Shown: positions 43,174-56,831, counted from the first letter of the stretch. The stretch: DNA of 64,000 nt from Neocallimastix lanati (nom. inval.) (GCA_016946835.1 JACVTC010000168.1:221501-285500); one strand, 5' to 3'. Translations and numbers: made by a program. Notes: a model not told the origin generated them from the letters alone.

Positions 43174-45048
43174 GCTAATCAAATTAATAAATAAAAAATA
43201 TTACTTTTTAAATAAAAAATATTACTTTTTAAATATAAATTTAATATTTTAAATACTATATAAAGTTGTTTATAACTTAAATAGAATAAATTTAATTATA
43301 TAAAAATTAATTGAAGTTAAATATTATAATATTAAAAAATAATTAAAAATTCTTATTTTGAAAAATTATATTTTATAAAATTTATTATTTTTAATGTACA
43401 ATAACTTTTATAAATAAATAAAATGCTAAAAAAAATAATACTTAATAAAATTAAATAAAGGATTAATAATGAAAATAAAAATAATAAATAAATATTTTCA
43501 ATGAAATTAAATTTTTAAATATTATAATTAAAATGTTTTATTATTATATGATATATTTAAATATTTTTAAAATGTACCATGATATTTATTTAATTTTAAT
43601 ATTATATATATATATATATATAATTTTAAAATATATTTATGAAAGAAAATAATTTTTATTAATAAATTTTTATTATAATAAAATATTATTATAACAATAA
43701 TTTAAATTAAGAAAATATTATTATAAAAATAATTTAAATTATTATTATCTTAATTTAAATAAAATATTTGAATATATAAAAAATTTTTAATTGTAAAATA
43801 AAAATTAATCAGTATAAAACAGTATTACTTAAAGAGTTAATATTACGAACTAACAATAATTATATTTTTATTATCACTTTTCTTTTTTTTTTAAATAAAT
43901 AATATTATTTGAAATTTATATAATTATTTTTAAATAAATAAGAGATACTAATATTAATAATAATAGTAATGATAATGGTAATATTATTATTTATTTAAAT
44001 ATTATTATAACTATTATTAATATTTTATTAAAATAAATATTATTACTAAAAATATTAAAATAAGTATAAGTTTAATATTAAAACTTCATTGGAAATAAAT
44101 ATATTATTAAATGGAATAATTTCATTAGTATAAAAATTGTTTTGATATTTATATTAATAAAAATATAATTAATTTGAACAAGATATTAAAAAAAAAAATT
44201 TATTGATACTAGTAATACTAAATAATAATTTATAAATTTTAGAAATAATAAAAAAAGCAGTTATAAATTTGTTTCCCACTGTTTTTTTTTAAAAAAAATA
44301 AAAAAAAAAAAAAAAATTTTTTAATATTATATTATATATTTATTATTGATTATTTTTTATAGTTTATTTAATTTATTATAGTATTATTTAATTTAGTTCT
44401 TATAATATTCCATCAAATGATAAAATAAACAAATATAATTTCTTAATAATTATTAACGGTTAATATTAAAACTTTAATATATTCATTTATTAAAAAATAA
44501 AATATAAAAAAAAAAAAAAAAATTTATTGTAAAATACGAAAATATATTATTATTATGTTAAATGAAAAATTTAATTATATGAATTATTATTTTTAGTAAA
44601 TTAAAATAATACCTCATAAATGAAATTAACTTTTTTAAAATAATTTAATAGTATTATTTTAAATTTAAAATATTTTCCATTGTTTCAATTATAATAATTT
44701 TTATTATTAAATATAATTATTAATTTTAATTATAAATTATAAAATTAAAAAATTTATAATATTAACATTTTATCATTAATAATACTGATTAAAAAATTAA
44801 TTTTTATAATTTTACTAGTAATAATTTTATTCAATTAATACAAAAAAATATAAATAATGGAATAAATCTCTTCTTTTTTATTAATTATTAATAAATATTA
44901 TTTTGTATTATAAAAAAAAATAAAATAATTACAATTAAATAAATAATTGTAATATTGTAATAAAATTAATATTAAGGAAAAGATTATATAATATTATTAT
45001 ATTTAATATTTATAAATATTAATAAATAAAAATTTTAGTAATAAAAAA
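43174..45048. other. Spacer between PL3 copies 4 and 5
   Basis: About 1.9 kb, collinear and nearly identical with 57708-59603. It carries one full plus one partial copy of the 32-bp unit (43680-43741) that is expanded in the other block, and a (TA)n run at 43605-43622 that is longer here. Confidence 0.85.
44929..44952 (+). promoter_or_regulatory. TTACAA/TTGTAA dyad upstream of PL3 copy 5
   Basis: Perfect arms, 97 bp before the ATG. The flank is nearly identical to that of copy 9. Confidence 0.55.
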
Positions 45049-45843
45049 ATGAAGTTATCTGGTATTTTATCTTGTTTGGTTATGGCTTCTTTCGCCATTG
45101 CAGCTCCTTTAGAAGAAAGTTCCGTTTTAGAAAAAAGAGCTTCTTGGCCTACCGCAAAGAAAACTATTAGTAATAAGGCTCCTATCTATGTTAAGGCCGG
45201 TCAAACCTTCGATGGTTTTAAGAAAAATAATAATCAATGGGTAAGATATGATCGTGGTCAAAAGGGTCTCGGTGATTGTACCAAGATTGAAGGTGGTACC
45301 AAAGATGCTGTTTTCATTTTAGAAAAGGGGGCCACCTTAAAGAATGTCATTCTTGGTGCCAATTCTAAGGAACATGTTCATTGTATTAGTGATGGTTGTA
45401 CTGTTGAAAACGTATGGTGGGAAGATGTTTGTGAAGATGCTTTAACTTTCGAAAAGAGTACCAATTCTAATGCCAAATTCTATGTTAAAGGAGGAGGTGC
45501 CAAAAATGGAAGTGATAAAATTATTCAACATAATTCAGCCGGAACAGTGTACATTTCAAACTTTGATGTTCGTAATTCCGGAAAACTTTATCGTGCCTGT
45601 GGTAATTGTAAAAGTGGCTATCAAGGTAAACGTGCAGTAGTCATGACTAATGTTACTGCAACCAATGTCAATACTCTTGTTGGAATCAACAGGAATTTTG
45701 GAGATACCGCCACCTTAAAGAACGTTAAAGTCAATAATGGACATGTTTGTCAACTCTTCCAAGGTAACAAAAATGGCAAAGAACCAACTAAACTTGAAAG
45801 AAAATGTGAATCCAATAATATTTCTTCTTGTGTTTGTAAATAA
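45049..45843 (+). CDS. Secreted pectate lyase, family PL3, copy 5
   Basis: Intact 264 aa. Unique F15 in the signal peptide (MASFAIAA). Other variants: A36, S140, R215, V228, N230, Q238. Its flanks pair it with copy 9, but copy 9 has K215 and K238, again a mosaic pattern. Last gene of the first (-,+,+) block. Confidence 0.95.
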   Translation: MKLSGILSCLVMASFAIAAPLEESSVLEKRASWPTAKKTISNKAPIYVKAGQTFDGFKKNNNQWVRYDRGQKGLGDCTKIEGGTKDAVFILEKGATLKNVILGANSKEHVHCISDGCTVENVWWEDVCEDALTFEKSTNSNAKFYVKGGGAKNGSDKIIQHNSAGTVYISNFDVRNSGKLYRACGNCKSGYQGKRAVVMTNVTATNVNTLVGINRNFGDTATLKNVKVNNGHVCQLFQGNKNGKEPTKLERKCESNNISSCVCK

Positions 45844-47238
45844 GATAATCAAACTAATAAATAAAAAATATTACTATTAATTATAAATAGAGTATTTTAA
45901 ATTATAGATATATTTATTTATAAAATAAATATAATAAATAATTATTATGAAATATATTAAAATTTAATATTGTAAAATTTAAAATAATAAATAAAAAAAT
46001 TCTAATTTTGAATTATTTTATTTTATAAAAAAATATTATAAAAATAAATATTTCTAATGTAATGTAAAACTATATAAATAATTATAATAACAAATAAAAC
46101 AATAATAAATAAAATTAAAAAACTATTAAAAATAAAAAAGTATTAAAAATTAATATTTAATATGAAATTGAATTTAATAAATATTAAACTAAATTTTTAA
46201 TTATTTGAAACTACTAAATTATTCATTTAATTTTAATTTTTAACATATATTTTTTTTTTTTTTCAAAAATGATTTTAAGAAAATAATTTTCATAACTAAA
46301 ATTGTATTATAGTAATTTTTTATTATTATTATTATCTTATTTTAAATATAATTTTTGAATAAATAAAAAATTTTTATTAATAAAAATAAAAATTATTATT
46401 AAGCAATTAAATTTAATAGGTTGATATTAAATATAATTAATGCTATTAATAATTCTGTTTTTTTTAAAAAAATATTATAATTTTTTTTAAATAAATAATT
46501 TAATAAAATATTAATAATTATTTTTAAATAAATATGGAATACTAATATAAATAGTATTAATAGCGAATGTAATAATATTATAATAATCATTATTGTTTAT
46601 ACTATTGTTATTAAACTTACTTCATTATTATTAATATTACCACATTCATTTAGATATAATTACTATCTAAATTCAAAATAACATTTTTTATTTAAAATAA
46701 TAATAATTATAACATTATAGCTTGCATTATTTTTATTTTTTATTAATTTCCTATTAAATATAATAATTTAACTTTATTTTTATAAATAAATGCTTTTATT
46801 CATTCATAATTTATTTAAAATAAAAATATAATACATATATACTTTTATAAAAATTTAATTATGAAAATTATTTTCTTTCAAAATATTTTTAATATAAATA
46901 TATATCAATAAAATTAGAATTTAACAAATATTTTAATTTATTTAAAAATTATTTAAATATGTTATATAATTAAAATTTATAAATATTAAAAATTCAAATT
47001 CATAGAAAATAATAATATACTATTGTTTTTTTTTTTATTTTTATTTATATTTTTTAATTATTAATAAAAAGTTATTACAAATAATAAATATTATATCTTA
47101 TAAAATATAAAAATTCAAAATATGAAATTTTTTTAATTATATTACAGTTTTATAATATATATAATTTTAATTTTTTTTTTATTAATCTTTATATTTAAAT
47201 TATAATCAAATATTATATCTATAATTTATAATAATATT
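45844..47238. other. 3' spacer of PL3 copy 5 up to the PL3 pseudogene
   Basis: The first about 750 bp align with 60399-61160 behind copy 9. The rest is AT-rich 3' flank of the pseudogene. No ORF. Confidence 0.7.
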
Positions 47239-48031
47239 TTAACAGTTACAAGAAGATCTATTACCGGATTTACATTTTCTTTCAAGTTTAACTGGTTCTT
47301 TTCCTTCATGGTTACCTCTGAAGAGTTGACAAACATATTCACTGCCTTTGGCTGTCACATTCTTTAAGGTGGCTCTATCTCCATAATTTTTATTGATACC
47401 GACAACTGTATTAACCTTATATGTTGTAACATAATTCATTACTACTTCTCGTTTACCTTGATAACCATTCCTACAATTACTACAGGAACTATATAATGTA
47501 TCAGAACTATTAACTTCAAAGTCTGTAATGTAAGCTATACCAGCTGAATTATGTTGAATAATTGTTTTACCTCCATTCTTGACACCACCTCCTTTAACAT
47601 AAAATTTAGCCATAGTTTTAGTACCATATTCAAAAGTTAGCTTTTTTACAAACATTTTCCCACCATACATTTTCAATAGTACAACCATCACCAATACAAT
47701 AAACATGCTCCAGAAAGTTGGCACCTAAAATGACATTCTTTAAGGTGGCCCCCTTTTCTAAAATGAAAACAGCATCGCTTTTACCACTTTTAATCTCGGT
47801 ACAATTACGAAAAACCTTCTTACCACGATCATATCTTACCCAAGGATTCTTATTTATCTTAATACCATCGAAAGTTTGACCAGCCTTAACATAGATAGGA
47901 GCATTAATACTAATAGTTTTCTTTGGAGTAGGAAAAGTGAACCTTTTTTCTAAAATAGAGTTTTCTTTTATAGGAGCAGAAATGGCTAAAGAAGCCATAA
48001 TCAAACAAAATAAAATACAAGATAATTTCAT
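47239..48031 (-). pseudogene. Diverged PL3 pectate lyase with a 2-nt deletion, copy 6
   Basis: Collinear with the 264-aa family but clearly diverged throughout (for example FTFPTPKKTISINAP, VRYDRGKKVFRNC, TLYSSCSNCRNGYQGKR, ending SSCNC without the final VCK). The signal peptide and KR site are intact. The frame breaks in the conserved VCEDALTF segment: comparison with intact copies places a 2-nt deletion at the Ala-Leu codons (plus coordinates about 47638-47641), giving a premature TGA three codons later. The rest of the frame downstream is open to the normal end, so inactivation is recent or an assembly error. The upstream dyad is also damaged (48125-48148, one arm reads AATTTTAA). Confidence 0.88.
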
Positions 48032-49031
48032 TTTATACTAAGATTTTTTATTAATACTTTTAAATACTAAATAAATTTAATAATATTATATAATCCTTTT
48101 CTTTATATTAACCTTATTACAATATTACAATTATTTATTTAATTTTAATTTTAAATATTCATATTTGTTTTTTTTTTTTTTGTTTTTTTAGAAGAAATTT
48201 ATTCTATTATTCATATTTTTTGAAAAAATTATTTAATATTATTTTAATTTACTAAAAATAATAATTCATAAAATTTAATTTTTCATATTTTATAATAAAG
48301 AATTATTAAAATTTTACTATTTTTTACTATTTTATATTTTAATATATTAATATTAAAATTTTAATATTACAGTTAAGAATTATTAAATTTTATATATATA
48401 TTTTTAATTAATAGATGGAATAAATATAAAAATTAATTTTATTTTAATAAATTAAATAGCTTAATTATCTGATATAAAACAAATATGTGTAGCAACATAT
48501 TTGTATATTTGAATATTTGTATATTCAGATATTAAATTTATATCTTATTATTTATAATAATTTATATTATTATATATTTTATATTATTATTTATATTTTA
48601 TATTATTTATATTTTGTATATATTATTTATATTCCTTATATATATTTCTTAAATATTAAATTATACTTCTTATTTTAAATTATTAAAGTTTATAATTATT
48701 AAAGTATATATAATTAATATAATAGTTTATATTATTTATATATTATTCATATTAAAATATTATTTATTTATATATATATTATATTTATATATATATATTT
48801 ATTTATAATAATTATATATTATTAATACTTTACAGTATAATTAATATTAATTCTTATTCTTGTTTTTGTTTTTCTTTAGTAGAAATAATATTGTAATTAT
48901 AAAATAAATATTAATAAAAATTATTAATAACTCAAATACACTACTTATTAAACCAGCTACAACATAAAGAATATCACATTATATCAATTATCAAATTACT
49001 TAGTAATGAATATAAAAAATTTAAAAATTTC

Positions 49032-49066
<35 letters not shown>

Positions 49067-50400
49067 TAAAAAACAATGATAAAACATGTGAAATATATGA
49101 AATCTATGTATAATGTATTAAACATAATGTAAAAATAATTTATAAGCCACAATTTATTAATATAATTTATTACTGTTTGGAAGGTTTGGAGTACGTAATA
49201 TTTAATTCAAAAATAATAAATGAGATTAAAAATAATAATAAAAATATAAAAATTAATAAAATTGTTATATAAAAAATTTATTTAGAAATTAATAATATAA
49301 AATTACTTATCTTTTGACTAAATTATCTATCTATATACTCTTACGATTTGTTAGAAATTGTAAAGTCATATCTTAAATTTAATAATTTTTAATAATAATT
49401 AATAATTTTAAATTATACTTAAAAAATTTAAATAAATATTAAATTGTAAAGATAATTTTATCAGTTTTACAGAAAATATTTGGGTGGTTCAGCAAAACTT
49501 ACTAAATCTTCTTTTTTGTGAAATTATATAAATAAATATTGAATTATTTAGTATAAATTTTATAATTAATTCCTAAAAATATAACATAATGGATTTACAA
49601 TAACTTTTATTAATAATATAAAATGAAATATTCAAGCCTTAATTAATATAATATAGTTTTTATTATTAAAACATAAATTAATGTCATAAATCAAATTTAA
49701 ACCTAATGATTTTATAATATTCTTAATATGTGGCTTGACTTCAATATATTAATTAATAATAAATTTTATAACATAAATTAATGTTTTAATTAGTTATTAT
49801 ATATTTCCTTAAATATTTAATAACAATGGTAGTATTTTAAGAATACTTTCGAATAAAATAAAATATTTGCATTGAATTAAAATTAATAATATAATTTTAA
49901 TTATTATTTTAATAAATAATTAATTCATATTATTATATTAAAAATATTTATTAATATAAATAATTATATAAGAATTTTATCTACTCATTTCTACAGAAAT
50001 ATTAGTAATAGAAAAGGTAGTAAATTGTTGTTAAGTAAAAATACGAACATTTTGAAATATTCGAGTTAGGAATTGAATTATTAATATAAAATTCATATCA
50101 CTGCCTTGATTATTTAATATTAATAATTAATTAAGTTTATAATTAATTATATTATAATGAATTGTAATGAAGTTTTACAGAAAATAATGAAAATTTAGTG
50201 TGTAATTGTAGAAATTGTATTACTGATATGGGTTTTAATTGTTATTCATATGATTCAGATAATTTTTGTATTGAAGAATAAAATAATATATTGATAAGTA
50301 TAATAATATTACAAAATATTTAATTAAAATATAGAATAATAATAAAATTTTGATATTGATATTAATAAAGTTTTATTATAAGTAATAATATATTGAATAT
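48032..50400. other. AT-rich spacer
   Basis: TA-rich simple sequence (48530-48820), a long T tract at about 49035-49063, and a short AAGCCACAATT word at 49144. No gene recognised. Confidence 0.55.
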
Positions 50401-51240
50401 TGATAAAAAGACTAAGATATTAATAATAAAAATAAGGTATTATAATAATAATTAAAAATGTAATAATTGGATTATTCTTGATGCATTATGCATAAAATTA
50501 TTTTGAAAGATATTAATAATTATTAATAATTTTGGACATAATAAATTTTTTGAAATGTAGTAAAACAATAATTTTATTTTGTGGGTTAAGCTGCTTCAGG
50601 TAAACATAACTAAAATAATAATTTCTGTTCATTTCTTAATTTAACAGATACATGGTAAAATGATAGTTATAGATTGATATCCTCATGGTTACGTAATATA
50701 TCTTTGAACAGATAGCAATTGCTCGGTTGTTAGCATAAATTCATGGCTTAACTTGGTACAATATTTGTACATTAATTTTATTGTATTTTATTATTAATTT
50801 CTGAATTCAGTAAAATTTATTCTTTGATAGTTTTATAAATAATTGATAATAAATTTATATTAATTAAATATTTATAAAGTCATAAAATTACACGCATAAG
50901 TATAACTTGTAATTCAAGCAGTAACACACTAGAGTTACTTTTAACATATTAGTAATAAAAAAAATAATTAATTACTAAAATAGAAATAAATAATTAAATT
51001 AATAAAAAATATATACTTTGTGTAAACCAACCTTTTTTTAATGAATAGTGTAAAGAGTGCAGTATTATATTATTTAAGCGTAGAATAAGTATTGTTTATT
51101 AAAAAATGATTAAAATTTTTTTTTAGTATAATTCGGATAGAGAGGAATTAAGCTATCATAGCTTTTGTAGTGTTTATTATTCATTATTTTAGTTCATAGA
51201 AAACTTACCTACTACAATAATAATACTCCATAACTAAATA
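50400..51240 (-). repeat. Diverged dispersed repeat, copy 2 (family C)
   Basis: The reverse complement shares ordered words with 18900-19600, including AGTAACTCTAGTGTGTTAC, ACGTAACC and ACCATGTATCTGTTA. Opposite orientation, old. Its right end lies about 0.4 kb left of a gypsy relic. Confidence 0.5.
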
Positions 51241-51669
51241 ACTGATAATAAATAGAATAGCAAAACAAACATTAAGTAATAGTGTAATTATTAAGTTAAT
51301 TAATTTTATATTTAGATAATTGTGATAATATTTTGTAGAACTTTTAACATTAGGTTGAAAATTTTTATTTGAAAAAATTTAGAACATAAAAAAAAAAAAA
51401 ATATTTTTTTAATAATAAAATTTATGCGTCACAAATATTTTTAAAAAATTTTTTTCTTGACTTAACTTAAATTTTAATCAAAAATAGAAAATTTTAATTT
51501 TTTTGAAATTTATTTATATCAATAATTTAATTATAATTTATTATTAAAAATTAAATTTATAAATTTTTGGAGAAAGTGATTTTTAATTAAAAAAAATTAT
51601 ACAAAATTCCAAAAAGATTTTCGCTTAGAGAAGTCACCAGTAGCGCATAACAAAGACAACTGTGGCGCA

Positions 51670-52465
51670 TATGGTTAGTAAACAAGAAACTGCTCATGGT
51701 GAGAGATAAAGAAATAATAATAATAAAGGTGGAGCTATAGATTTTGCTGCCTTGATAAACAAGTAGATGGAAGAGTTGAAAGTCATGCTGCTTAGTAGTC
51801 AACAACAAATAGTATCAAAGTTAGAAGAGAAAATTGAGTACAAGCTTATTACAACTACCAGAAAGATCTCAAAGAAAAGGGTTAAGAAATTCACAAGAGC
51901 GGAGCCTTCTTGGACGAGAATCAAGAGAAAGAACGGATGTAAAAAATTAGAAAAAAAGATTGTTAATTGTAGTAAATCAAACCCAACAAAAAGAAATCGA
52001 AAGATTGGGACAAATAGATTGGGGATGGGCAAGCGTCAACTAGTAAACCTATTCTACTCCATATTAATACTGAAGGGTATAGCTTGAGTCAAGTAGAAAG
52101 AATTAATGCCTATGCCGAAAATTACTTAAGGTGCTTTGTGTGCACCTACAAAAACGAAAGCTGGATGGATTACCTGTTCTTATCAGAGTTCTGCTATAAT
52201 AATTTTATCAATGCATCCACTCAACAGAACTAATTTCATATGCTGTATAACTACCAAATTAATAATTCACCTAAGACAAAGATAATTGATAGTTTTGACC
52301 ATAATCAAGGAAACTTAAAGCATATCCTGGAGTGGAAGCTTATGTACGTTAGTTCGATCCACCCTTTGACTACTTTCCAGGTTTTCCTTTCAAAAGGTTT
52401 ACGGAATATGGTGGTTATGGTTACAGGAAAGTACTTCTCCCTTATATATATATTGCTATTCTAAA
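51670..52465 (+). pseudogene. Internally deleted gypsy relic: gag N-terminus fused to integrase end
   Basis: Gag-type start MVSKQETAHGER then, after stops, GAIDFAALINK and MEELKVMLLSSQQQIVSKLE (51767 on). From about 52090 the frame reads QVERINAYAENYLRCF, NESWMDYLFLSEFCYNNF, NASTQQN, which is the end of a Ty3/gypsy integrase core (family: GQVERVNQ...LRCF...W...LPLAEFAYN). Everything between (protease, RT, RNase H, first two integrase Asp) is missing. A family B LTR follows directly. Confidence 0.75.
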
Positions 52466-52466
52466 T

Positions 52467-52915
52467 CTCCTAAGTAATATAGACAAGATACTATCCTAAC
52501 TGTGGGCCTAATAAGGTGGCACAAGTACTGTCATTTAATATAATTATGAGGGAATTACTAGCATATGGATATCTATCATTTGTCCATGTAGATATATATG
52601 TTCTACTTTGGTAATGTAGATATATTCTACTAAATTGTAATCTTTTTGACATTTATGCATTTGCCAAAGAAGCTATTATTTCAATTGGTTAGGTTATATT
52701 GACCTCGCTTCAAAAGAAAGTTAGGAATTGTAGAATCACTCTGATTAAAGTAATAGAAAAATTCTCAGCAATAATATACATATCAGAGCACCAATGCTGA
52801 ACACTCAGTAAGGCTGTCCAGCAGGTATATTATCTGCTATGAAATGTTGCAACTGCCTCAAAATTTCCATTACTCTTGAGGAGGGGCGCTGAAATCAAGG
52901 GCGGTACACACCTGG
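52467..52915 (+). repeat. LTR-like repeat, copy 2 (family B), behind the gypsy relic
   Basis: Starts near CTAAGTAATATAGACA and continues to about GGCGGTACACACC. It aligns with the reverse complement of 26277-26698. Position behind the integrase remnant suggests a 3' LTR, but clean TG/CA ends were not found. Confidence 0.55.
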
Positions 52916-52919
52916 AATG

Positions 52920-54095
52920 AATATATATATATAAATGTATTTGATTTAGAATAATTAAGTATGTGTAACTCTTTATCTTAAAATATATTAATAAAATTGG
53001 CACTATTATAAACCATAAAATCCTGACTTTTAGCAGAAACAAATTTATATACTTTTTTTATTTTATATTATTCTAAAATTTATTAACTATTATATAGTAT
53101 TATTAGATTTAATATATATTTTATTAAAATATTACACAAATTAATTATAATATCTTTATTAATATAAATATCAAAACAATTTTTACATTAATAAACTTCA
53201 TACATAGAATTTTTCCATTAAATAATACATTTATCCTATAAATTATTAATTTAAACTCTCTTTAAACTTAACATTTTAGTGGTGATATTAATTGTTATAA
53301 ATATGCAAATAACAATTTTAATAACAATTATAAAGTAATAATATTATTAACATTTCTATTGTTACTAGTTACTACTGTTATTATTTATTCTAGTATTCTA
53401 TATTTATTTAAAAATAATTATTAAAATTTAAAAAAATATAATTTTTTTAAAATAATAATATTAATAAAAATTATTAAACAAAAATTAATATTTTTATTAT
53501 TATTGGTTTTTAGTATTAATTTTGAAGTATAATTCTTTAATAATTATAAAAATTTAAATATATTATTAAATTTTTATATATAATTTATTTATTTAAATAT
53601 TTTATTTAAAATATTAAAATAATGAATATATATTATAATAAATATTTAATTATAAAAAATATTTTCATTCTTAAATATTTTTAAAAAAAATATAGAATAT
53701 TAATAAAATTAAAATTATATAAATATTTTTTTATTATATTTTCAAACTATAAAAAAAGTAATTTTATTATTATTTATTAAATTCGATTTTACAGTAAATA
53801 TCTATTTATAATAATATTTTTTATTTAATATTTTATTTAATTTTATTTAGTATTATTTTTTATATATCATTATGATTATTCATAAAACTATATTTTACAT
53901 TTAAAATATCTATTTTTATAAAATAAAATAATTCAAAAGAGGAATTTTTTATTTATATTTTAATTTTATAATAATTAATTTCAATATATTCATAAAATTA
54001 ATTTTTTTAATTATTTTATAAACAATTACATTTATTATTAAAAATATTTAATTTATATTTAATATTAATATTTTTTATTTATTAATTTGATCAGC
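52920..54095. other. 3' spacer of PL3 copy 7
   Basis: From about 53050 the DNA resembles the 3' spacers of copies 1-3 (for example 53280-53420 with 36300-36480), more diverged. This marks the left edge of the second array block. Confidence 0.6.
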
Positions 54096-54890
54096 TTATT
54101 TACAGACACAAGAAGAAATATTATTGGATTCACATTTTCTTTCAAGTTTAGTTGGTTCTTTACCATTTTTGTTACCTTTGAAGAGTTGACAAACATGTCC
54201 CTTGTTGATTTTAACATTCTTTAACGTAGCGGTATCTCCAAAATTCCTATTGATTCCAACAAGCGTATTGACATTAGTTGCCGTAACATTAGTCATGACT
54301 ACTGCACGTTTACCTTGATAGCCACTCTTACAATTACCACAAGCACGATAAAGTTTTCCGGAATTACGAACATCAAAGTTTGAAATGTATACTGTTCCTG
54401 CTGAATTATGTTGAATAATTTTATCACTTCCATTCTTGGCACCTCCTCCTTTAACATAGAATTTGGCATTAGGATTGGTACTCTTTTCAAAAGTTAAAGC
54501 ATCTTCACAAACATCTTCCCACCATACATTTTCAACCGTACATCCATCACTAATACAATGAACATGTTCCTTAGAATTGGCACCAAGAATGACATTCTTT
54601 AAGGTGGCTCCCTTTTCTAAAATGAAAACAGCATCCTTGGTACCACCTTCAATTTTGGTACAATCACCGAGACCCTTTTGACCACGATCATATCTTACCC
54701 ATTGATTATTATTTTTCTTAAAACCATCGAAGGTTTGACCCGCCTTAACATAAATAGGAGCCTTATTACTAATAGTTTTCTTTGCGGTAGGCCAAGAAGC
54801 TCTCTTTTCTAAAACGGAATTTTCTTCTAAAGGAGCGGCAATGGCTAAAGAAGCTATAACCAAACAAGATAAAATACCAGATAACTTCAT
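54096..54890 (-). CDS. Secreted pectate lyase, family PL3, copy 7
   Basis: Intact 264 aa. Unique I12 in the signal peptide (VIASL) and N24 in the propeptide (EENS). A36, P140, R215, I228 and K230 (KINKG, as in copy 4), K238. In position it is the counterpart of copy 3 in the duplicated block, yet its C-terminal half matches copy 4, which points to exchange between opposite-strand neighbours. Confidence 0.95.
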   Translation of the reverse strand: MKLSGILSCLVIASLAIAAPLEENSVLEKRASWPTAKKTISNKAPIYVKAGQTFDGFKKNNNQWVRYDRGQKGLGDCTKIEGGTKDAVFILEKGATLKNVILGANSKEHVHCISDGCTVENVWWEDVCEDALTFEKSTNPNAKFYVKGGGAKNGSDKIIQHNSAGTVYISNFDVRNSGKLYRACGNCKSGYQGKRAVVMTNVTATNVNTLVGINRNFGDTATLKNVKINKGHVCQLFKGNKNGKEPTKLERKCESNNISSCVCK

Positions 54891-54985
54891 TTTTTTATTA
54901 CTAAAATTTTTATTTATTAATATTTATAAATATTAAATATAATAATATTATATAATCTTTTCTTAATATTAATTTTATTACAATA

Positions 54986-55009
54986 TTACAATTATTTATT
55001 TAATTGTAA
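54986..55009 (-). promoter_or_regulatory. TTACAA/TTGTAA dyad upstream of PL3 copy 7
   Basis: Perfect 9-bp arms, 96 bp before the ATG. Confidence 0.55.
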
Positions 55010-56817
55010 TTATTTTATTTTTTTTATAATACAAAATAATATTTATTAATAATTAATAAAAAAGAAGAGATTCATTTCATTATTTATATTTTTTTAAATT
55101 ACTATTAACGATTATTAAAAGTGAAATTACAGATATTAAATATAATAAAAGGAAGTAAAGTATTATTTTAAAATTATTAAAATGTAAAAATACTATTATT
55201 AATTTTTTATTTTTTAATAATTATTTTTAATATATAATAATAATAAATATTAGAGTTAATGATGTAAAGAATTCAAACAATGGAAACTATATTAAATTTA
55301 AAATATTAAAGAAAAAGATTCTTTTTTCTTTAAAATAAAAAATTACTTTAATTCACTAAAAATAATAATTATAGAATGAATTTAATATTGGAAATATAAA
55401 TTTTATTTTATTATAAAATTTTTTTTAAATAAAAATATTTAATATTAGAATAATTAAAAATATTAAAATTTAATCAATAGTATTTTAAATTTGGTATTAA
55501 CATAAAAAAGAATTGTTAAAATCTTAAATTATTATTTTAAGATTAAAATAAAAAATTACCGTTGATATTTATTAAAACTTTATAGTTTTTATTTTATTAT
55601 TATTAGGAATTATTAAGAAAAATAATAAGTATTATACTAAAATTAATTAATTTACCAGGTTAGATCACAATGATTATTACAAAATTTTGGAATTCTATTT
55701 TATTTTAATATGAAATAAATTCGTTCATAAATTTTTATTTTTTATTATTTTAAATTTTAAAATTTAGGATAATGTTTTAATAGCATTAAATTTTTTTAAT
55801 TAAATTATAATATTATTAGAAGTAAATATAATATTTATTTTAATATTGAAGTAAAAACAATCTTTATAATAATAAAATTTATGTATAAAATTATTCCATT
55901 AAATAATATAATTATATCCCATAATTCATTAATAATTAATTTAAAAATTTAAGGAATAATATAAAAAATAATTTTATAAAATTGTTTCTTATTGTTTTGA
56001 TAAAAGTCTCCGAACTTTTTTTTTATAATAAATATTATCTGTAATATTTAAATTTTAATATTAGATAATTAGAAAAAAAAAAAAAAATACAATATTAAAA
56101 TTTAATTATTCTTAGTATTAATAATATATAAAATTTAAAATTTAAAGATTAAATTTTAATATTTTTCAAGATCTTAATTATTAAATCTTTAAATTAAAAA
56201 TGAAATTTTTATAATTTAATAAATTTTTTATTTCCCATTTAATATTTAATTCATTTTATTATTATTATTTTTAATATATTAATAATAATATTTCATAAAT
56301 GAAATAGTTGACTTTTAAAAATATTTTAATATAAATATTTTAAATTTAAAATATTTTCCTTTGTTTCAATTCTAATAATTTTCATTATCAAATAAAATTA
56401 TTAATATTAATTATAAAAATACAAAATAAATTAAATATTAAATATATTTTATTGTAATTATTTTTAGTATATTAAAATATTTTTTAATTATTAAACTTAC
56501 AAGTAAAATTTCAAATTTAAAATATGTTTCGTTGTTTAAATTTGGTTTATTATTTCCATAATACTTATTATTATTAAATATTAATAATAATAATAATTAC
56601 CGCTTATATTAAAAAATTGAAGAATTGATAATATTAATGTTTTATCATTTAATAATTTTAATACAATATCTTATTAAAAGATTTATTATCTATAATTTTA
56701 ATTATAAAAATTTTAATCAATTACTACAGAAAAATATAAATATTAGAATAAGTCTCTTCTTTTTTTGTAAATAAATTATTAATAAATATTATTTGTATTA
56801 TAAAAAAAATAAAATAA

Positions 56818-56831
56818 TTACAATATTGTAA
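56818..56831 (+). promoter_or_regulatory. Collapsed dyad upstream of PL3 copy 8
   Basis: Here the element is shortened to the 14-bp perfect palindrome TTACAATATTGTAA. Recombination between the TTGTAA words would give this. The inverted TTACAA/TTGTAA arrangement survives although the intervening bases are lost. Confidence 0.5.
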
